DNA from: Gryganskiella cystojenkinii
Lineage: Eukaryota; Mortierellomycota; Mortierellomycetes; Mortierellales; Mortierellaceae
Assembly (NCBI GenBank): GCA_015852425.1
Contig: JAAAIG010000343.1
Location: 1-23,147 of the forward strand
DNA length: 23,147 nt
Direction of reading: 5' to 3'
Positions 18,476 to 23,147 of the stretch are shown piece after piece. The notes beneath the pieces were generated by a model. That model searched no databases. It saw only the letters and a list, made by a program, of their open reading frames with translations, and was not told where the DNA came from. Both the position numbers and the translations under genes were made by a program. The first letter of the stretch is position 1; each line of letters opens with the position of its first letter.

Positions 18476-19990
18476 TTATTCACGTTGTGGACTGTCCATG
18501 GTTTCGACTATTTCGACTATGGTCTCTGCTGATACGTCAGATGCGAAGCGTGAGATGTGATCTATCGGTGGCGACCGTGGATGATGTTGCTGGTGCAGAG
18601 TCGGTGCAAGGGTCGATAGTGATGGATCATCTGAGTCAAGAGCCGTCGCCGCTGTGTCTGTAATGCCAGATGGTACGTCGATGGTGACAGAGGACGAAAG
18701 TGGAGACCTTTGAAGAAGCGAACGAAAGGTCGATCTAGAAGAGTTCCTGGAATGACCCTCTGCTCTGTTGGCAGCTGCAGGATTCGTGAGCGTGAATCTG
18801 ATGGGAGATCCTGTCCAGGAGATGGACCTCCGTGAACCCAGTTGGCGTACAGGTTGGTCCGCAGGGTCCAAGAAGGAAGAAGAGGTCGTCGTTTGAGGAT
18901 GTTGTTGTGATGATGGTCCTGGACTGTTGATCGATCCTGACCGTTGGAGTGGTGCTGATAGACCATCGCTGCTTCGTGTCACATCTGAACTATGACGTTG
19001 CGCCGATAAGGGCGATGAGGTTCCTCTGTTATCACTGTTCCGACGGTGCACTCGCAGAGCTTGAAAAGAGAACGGGTATCGACGTGAGGGTTCCTGGCCA
19101 GGCAAGTCTAAGGACCTTCTCCAGCTGGGGTCATACGAAGGTGGCGCTCGTTCCTGAAGATGTTGATTCAGATGCTGCGAGAGTACAACATGGGATGGGT
19201 CGTTGTTGGACGACGATAACAGGAGGCTGGAGGATCCACCTAATCCAGATTCCGACCCGTTATTCTCGCTCTCGGAAGAGTTGTAAGAGTTACTGTTACC
19301 GCTACTGTTGTTGTTGGGGAGGTTGTTGATGTCGAGGTTGCTATTGTTTTCTTGGTGCATGGACGACCTTGACGAAGGCTCCTCGGAATGGATTGTGGCC
19401 TGGATGGGTCCAAAGTTGTCGTTTTCAGCAATAGAAGAGATTATGGAGATCTGACTGGTACTCCCTGCACCTGCAAGTTGCTGTTGTAATGAATCTGAAG
19501 AGAGAATTGAGGCCACGAGACTCTGTCGACACTCAATCGAGACACGACTGATCGCATCCACTACTTCGGGGCTTAGTGCTCCAAGCGGTGATGCTGACAA
19601 ATAAGCAGGTGCGGGATCCGGTGTCTGCCTTCCTGCGGTGCCGACCTCAAGTCCATTGATCCCATCGATAAAAGTCAGAGATCCACTGCGTTGTAATCGG
19701 GATCGTTTCCGCGCTGCTCCTGAACATAGGCAACAGATGATGGCAATGGCGAGGATTGCGGCTGCGGATCCGGCGAGGATCTCGGCGATGAAGAGTGCCC
19801 TTGAGTTTGTCACTTGCCTATTTGATAGAAGAGGAGAGAGCGGGAGCAAAAAAAAAAAAGTGGCAAAAACAGAGTTGAGTCGTCTGTTGGAAGATGCTCA
19901 TGAGCTGTTATCGGCGTTTTTTTTTTACCCTATCGAAGGGATATCATCCGTGACTACCGGATCGATAGTTGCTGAAGTAGAAGAAGCCAT
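18476..19990 (-). CDS. Single-pass membrane protein with PPxY motif, function unknown
   Basis: Exon 1 (19990-19929) and exon 2 (19817-18476) join across a 111-bp intron (GTAAAA...AATAG) in phase and give 467 residues. A short N-terminal segment (MASSTSATIDPVVTDD) has no signal peptide and precedes one helix at about residues 29-52 (AEILAGSAAAILAIAIICCL) that ends in a Cys cluster, then Arg/Lys residues. This predicts the N-terminus outside and a long cytosolic tail. The tail is low-complexity: Ser/Asn-rich runs near 160-220, APPSYDPSWRR near 246, several RRxS-type phosphorylation sites and a Thr/Ser-rich end. PPSY fits the PPxY motif bound by WW domains of Rsp5/NEDD4 ubiquitin ligases, so it could be a ligase adaptor or a regulated membrane sensor. 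That role is inference. No family is recognised. Confidence 0.75.
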
Positions 19991-20728
19991 GGTCCTTTTT
20001 TATGCGTGCGAAAAAGAATTAGGAATAAACAGAAGTCATGAGGGTTCGAGGGATATAGTGAAAAGAAGGAGAGGATGGAAAGTGTGAGAAGGGAAGAAGG
20101 GAAGGAGGGAAGGAATCAGGAAAAATAAAAGAAAGGCGATCGTAGGGACATTTGGCAGCCAGGCTGGCCTATCCTTTATTTCATCCGGGAACAGGAGACC
20201 CATCATCATCAACAACAACAAATACGTCCTTTCTCTTCCCTACCTTGTTATGTGTATTTGAATTATCGAATGGTACGCCAAAAAAACTTACACCTCCTTT
20301 CGGTCGTGGAAAAGGAAAGGGCCGGGATTTCTCAGGGGGCATTTTTTTCCTGGCTTTTGGAAATCGAATGGAAAGAGGAGATTGCATATACTGCTTCTTC
20401 AAGGTTGAGGTAGTTGCCACAACCGTACTGATGTGTGTGGAGCGTTGCCGAGTCGGGGAATGATGGTTTTGAGATGGGTGGTAGGGGAGAGAGAGACTCT
20501 TTTGTTCTTGGACTGGATTCGGTATATGCCTGACTTTGAACCTCAAACGTCCCTCACTCACTATCTGACCCACAATCTCATCCACTTTCTCTCTCTCTCT
20601 GATCCTTTCTCGCACGCACTCTCTTTCTCTGCCGTAATCGGACCCATGATCCCCTTTTCGTGACAACAGCTGGGAACCGTCTTTACATATTCTCATCAGG
20701 ACACTCAATGTTTGGCTTTAATGATTGT
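19991..20728. other. No gene seen; 5' flank of the PPSY membrane-protein gene
   Basis: The region is purine-rich on the plus strand just upstream of the 19990 start (about 20050-20135), which means a pyrimidine-rich leader for the minus-strand gene. It also has CT repeats near 20590-20630. Open frames at 20152-20463 (plus) and 20181-20708 (minus) overlap each other, have unnatural composition and lack splice-supported partners. No RNA gene was recognised. Confidence 0.5.
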
Positions 20729-20734
20729 TTTTAT
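20729..20734 (-). terminator. Possible AATAAA signal of the DUF4203 gene
   Basis: AATAAA on the minus strand, 187 bases beyond the stop codon at 20921. No closer canonical hexamer was seen; this is a weak call. Confidence 0.3.
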
Positions 20735-20920
20735 TATGACTGTTCAAGGGAACGAGCTGATATGTTTTTTTTTAAAAAAAAAAAAATCTCCTATCTACAC
20801 GTTGTTATGCTGTTCATATTATGTAAGAATTAAAGAAGGATTCCGATAAAGAAATGAATTGATCGAAAAAATATTTGGATCTGTTCGATTAAATGGCTTG
20901 TAAAGTCTTCTGGCATTTGG

Positions 20921-22902
20921 TTAGACAAAGTGGGTTGAAGGAGCAGCGGTGTTGTAGGTGGTGGTCCCCGTGGCAGCAACATTGTGGCCAGCAGTGCTGG
21001 TCGAGGCAGTCGAGGCATCAGCAAACGTGGGAACAATTTTTTTGCGACCGAGCCAGTTCTTCTTTTCCTTAAAGATCACAGGCTTGTCACCTCCAACCGA
21101 GGTCGTGGTGGAACCTAGGTGAGGAACGGACTGGGCCGTCGTTGTAGTTGTTGATGGAACAGCAGACTGCTGGACAACAGCGGGCTGTTGCTGGATGATG
21201 GGTTGCTGTTGCTGAACGATGGGTTGCTGATAGTTGCTCTGGCTGTTCTGGCTCTGAGCCTGGACATGACCACTCTGCTGGTAATTCTCAGAGTGGTAGC
21301 TATCACGGTTGTTGGCAATCTTGGGGACAACCTTGGTCCGGCCGAGCCAGTCCTTCTTTTCCTCAAAGATCACAGTCTTGTCACCTCCGGCCTGGGTTGT
21401 AGTTGTTGTTGGAACAGCAGGCTGCTGGATAGCAACGGGTTGTTGCTGAACAATTGGTTGCTGAGCTTGGACATGACCACTCTGTTGGTATTGCTTATCA
21501 GAGTAGTAGCTATCACGGTTGTTATTAAGAGGCGCGTCCTTGTTGACACGCTTACCCCACCAATTATACTCTTTCTTGACGGGCTGGCTACCGTAAGGGG
21601 TGTTCAGCTGATCACGGCTACCGTACTGGCTACCACCATAGTGGCTGCCCGTACCGTACTGGGAGTTTCGGTTGCTGTTATATCCATAGGGGCCGTTGAC
21701 TGAGGGCACAGCACTGGCACGGGCCAATTTGCGTTGCCTGCGCTTGTAGTTAAAGTACAAAGGAATCTGGAAGAGATAACCGAGCAAGAACATGAGAGAC
21801 AGAACGCCGAGCATGCCATAGATACCGCTGTAGATCGTGTAAGGGACCGTGTTGCCGGTACGGAACAAGTTCTTGTAGTTCTCGAGGAAACCCGTGCGGA
21901 GGAACATGTCCAAACCCAAGGTAAACATATAGCCGCCTTTGTTTTTAAGAACAACATATGAGAACGAGAACGAGAACGAAGAAAAAAAATTGTCAGCTCC
22001 AAAAAATGTAGCATTCTCAGAGATCCACGCAACAAAAAAAAATGGAAAGGAAATCAACGTACCAACGAGGACAGTAGCAAAAATGACAGTCAAACTACCC
22101 AGGAAAGTGGACAATAACATTCCAAGGGCAGCAGCACCTGCCATCAAACCGATACGACCGGCAGTGTTGTGGATCAAGCCACCTTCTCTCCAGCTCAAGA
22201 TGTAGACTCCGAGAGCAAGACCCCCGGCGCCACCCAAGATCCAAGACGCGTACTTGTTCAAACCCAGCATCACCAAACCGACAAGTAAACCAGCGGCGAT
22301 ACAGACGGCGACGTAAATCAAGATACGGTTGCTCCAAAGGCCAGCGGGCTCGGTGTTGGTCAAGATAGCGAAAGCGGCGATTCCTGTGAAAGATTCACAA
22401 AAAGAGGAAACAACAACAGAGCTTAGCGGCTCTTGCCGACCAAGTCATCCATATGTTGGACAACACGTCTTATTTGTTTTCGCTCCACCAAAAAGGCTGA
22501 CTTACCTCCACCGATGAATCCTGTCAAGAGCAAAGAGAAACGCAAGTAGCGGAAGCCGAAAAGTCCAAGGATCAATCCAACGGCCAAGAGGACACCACCA
22601 GAGATGACACGTTGCCAAGTCAATGGGACATTGATGCGGTTATAGTTTTCAGAGAAGAAATCCGTGAACGAGGACTGAGAGTAGACGGTATTGGGCGCCA
22701 TGGCGACCTTGTTGTTGTTGTTAATATTACTGTTGTGGGCAGGTTCAAAAGCAGGTTGGTTCAAAAGAGCGTATCCATTCTTGAGGACAACATCGGCAAT
22801 ATCGACTTTATCTTCTGGCTGAACATTGGAGAGACAAAGGACTGTGGAGCAGAGAGCCGCCAAGAGCAGCATAATCCATGCGATCGATCGCAAAGAGGCC
22901 AT
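20921..22902 (-). CDS. DUF4203 / TM198-like multi-pass membrane protein with repeat tail
   Basis: Three exons (22902-22506, 22383-22063, 21936-20921) with introns of 122 and 126 bp give 577 residues. A signal peptide (MASLRSIAWIMLLLAALCST) precedes a lumenal region of about 80 residues. Next comes a compact block of Gly-rich helices, including VISGGVLLAVGLILGLFGF, LLVGLVMLGLNKYASWILGG and GLMAGAAALGMLLSTFLG, and the typical VLVGGYMFTLGLDMFLRTGF. This matches the TM7S3/TM198-like DUF4203 domain, found in fungal surface or vacuolar membrane proteins of unknown activity; animal TMEM198 is a Wnt co-factor. The last helix (GVLSLMFLLGYLFQIPLYF) leads into a basic stop-transfer KRRQRK and a Tyr/Gln/Thr-rich cytosolic tail with repeats. 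The tail repeats QQSGHVQAQ, TTTTT, GGDK-VIF-EKK-WLGR and KVVP-like modules. Intron 2 is stop-free and a multiple of three. Confidence 0.85.
21041..21560 (-). repeat. Internal protein-level repeats in the DUF4203 tail
   Basis: Two copies of a module with NNRDSYxS, QQSGHVQAQ, a Gln/Pro/Val stretch, a Thr run, then GGDK, VIFxEKKxWLGR and VVP/IVP are encoded in tandem. DNA identity is high around the GGDK-to-WLGR part, at an offset of 294 bases (near 21047 and 21341). A third, diverged module (KKEYNWWGKRVNKDAP) lies at about 21535-21580. Spacing varies because the Gln-rich parts differ in length. Confidence 0.75.
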
Positions 22903-23147
22903 GTTTGATTAGAACGGTATCACAGAGGAGTATGAGAGTGTAAGAGAAAACAGCGTCGGTGTGTTGGTGGGAAGAACGTGAAGTGCGGGGAGAGAAAAGA
23001 GCAAAAATGCGAAAGACTCGAAAAAAACAGAGAGTTGAAAGTGATTGTCTCCACAAAGAACCTAGTTCAGCAGTCGCGCAGGTTTGCAAAAACATAGACA
23101 TAGAAGAGAAAAAAAAACCTTTGAGTCGTTGTCTCGGACAGATCGAC
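22903..23147 (-). promoter_or_regulatory. 5' flank of the DUF4203 gene, to window edge
   Basis: These 245 bp hold the leader and probable core promoter of the minus-strand gene. A purine-rich stretch on the plus strand (about 22975-23035) again gives a pyrimidine-rich sense-strand leader. No gene or specific site was identified. Confidence 0.4.

Noticed and set aside
20036..20060. GGTTCGAGG considered as a tRNA B box
   Set aside because: There is no matching A box, cloverleaf or CC after the loop. No tRNA was found anywhere in the window.
20181..20708. 175-residue minus-strand open frame between the last two genes
   Set aside because: It is overlapped by plus-strand open frames and built on CT-rich simple sequence, with no family resemblance or splice partner.

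Overview
This is a eukaryotic, clearly fungal, window. It is gene-dense, with short spliceosomal introns (about 90-370 bp, GT-AG with CTAAC/CTGAC-like branch sites), short intergenic gaps, AATAAA signals and compact UTRs. The gene mix suggests an early-diverging fungus of the Mucoromycota/Mortierellomycota type: a secreted CotH-family protein, an ABCA-subfamily half transporter and a CABLES-like cyclin-box protein, families that are unusual in Dikarya. I infer the lineage from gene content only; no marker was searched.

Layout. 1-1330 (+): accessory-looking DNA with an unrecognised, probably decayed gene. Its open frames run one into the next, and it has one clean intron and an 18-bp coding tandem repeat. 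1798-2513 (-): a small two-helix membrane protein that reads as broken (frameshift plus TAG) unless a short intron is assumed. 2695-4644 (+): CotH-family protein with signal peptide and a GPI-type tail. 4864-8142 (-): ABCA-type half transporter, 3 exons, convergent with CotH. 8143-9321: no gene seen. 9322-10000 (-): ribosomal protein eS/uS14 (RPS29), 56 aa in 3 exons. 10389-12808 (+): NOP2 rRNA m5C methyltransferase, 5 exons, divergent from RPS29. 13035-15160 (-): mitochondrial cysteine desulfurase NFS1, 5 exons, convergent with NOP2. 15749-18313 (+): CABLES-like cyclin-box protein, 5 exons, the last joined by a GC-AG intron. 18476-19990 (-): single-pass membrane protein with a PPSY motif. 19991-20920: no gene seen. 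20921-22902 (-): signal-peptide plus multi-pass DUF4203/TM198-like protein with a repeat-bearing cytosolic tail.

How the genes relate. This is an ordinary eukaryotic neighbourhood rather than an operon. The clearest functional pairing is RPS29 and NOP2, which diverge from a 388-bp shared promoter and both serve ribosome production. NFS1 and the CABLES-like gene share a 588-bp divergent promoter without obvious functional linkage. No defence system, CRISPR array, intact transposon, tRNA or rRNA was found. The most interesting signals are the decayed accessory locus at the left end, the GC-AG intron whose retention keeps the frame, an excess of introns whose length is a multiple of three, and the repeated KKxWLGR module in the DUF4203 protein tail.

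Exon boundaries were assigned by eye from splice consensus and reading-phase agreement.
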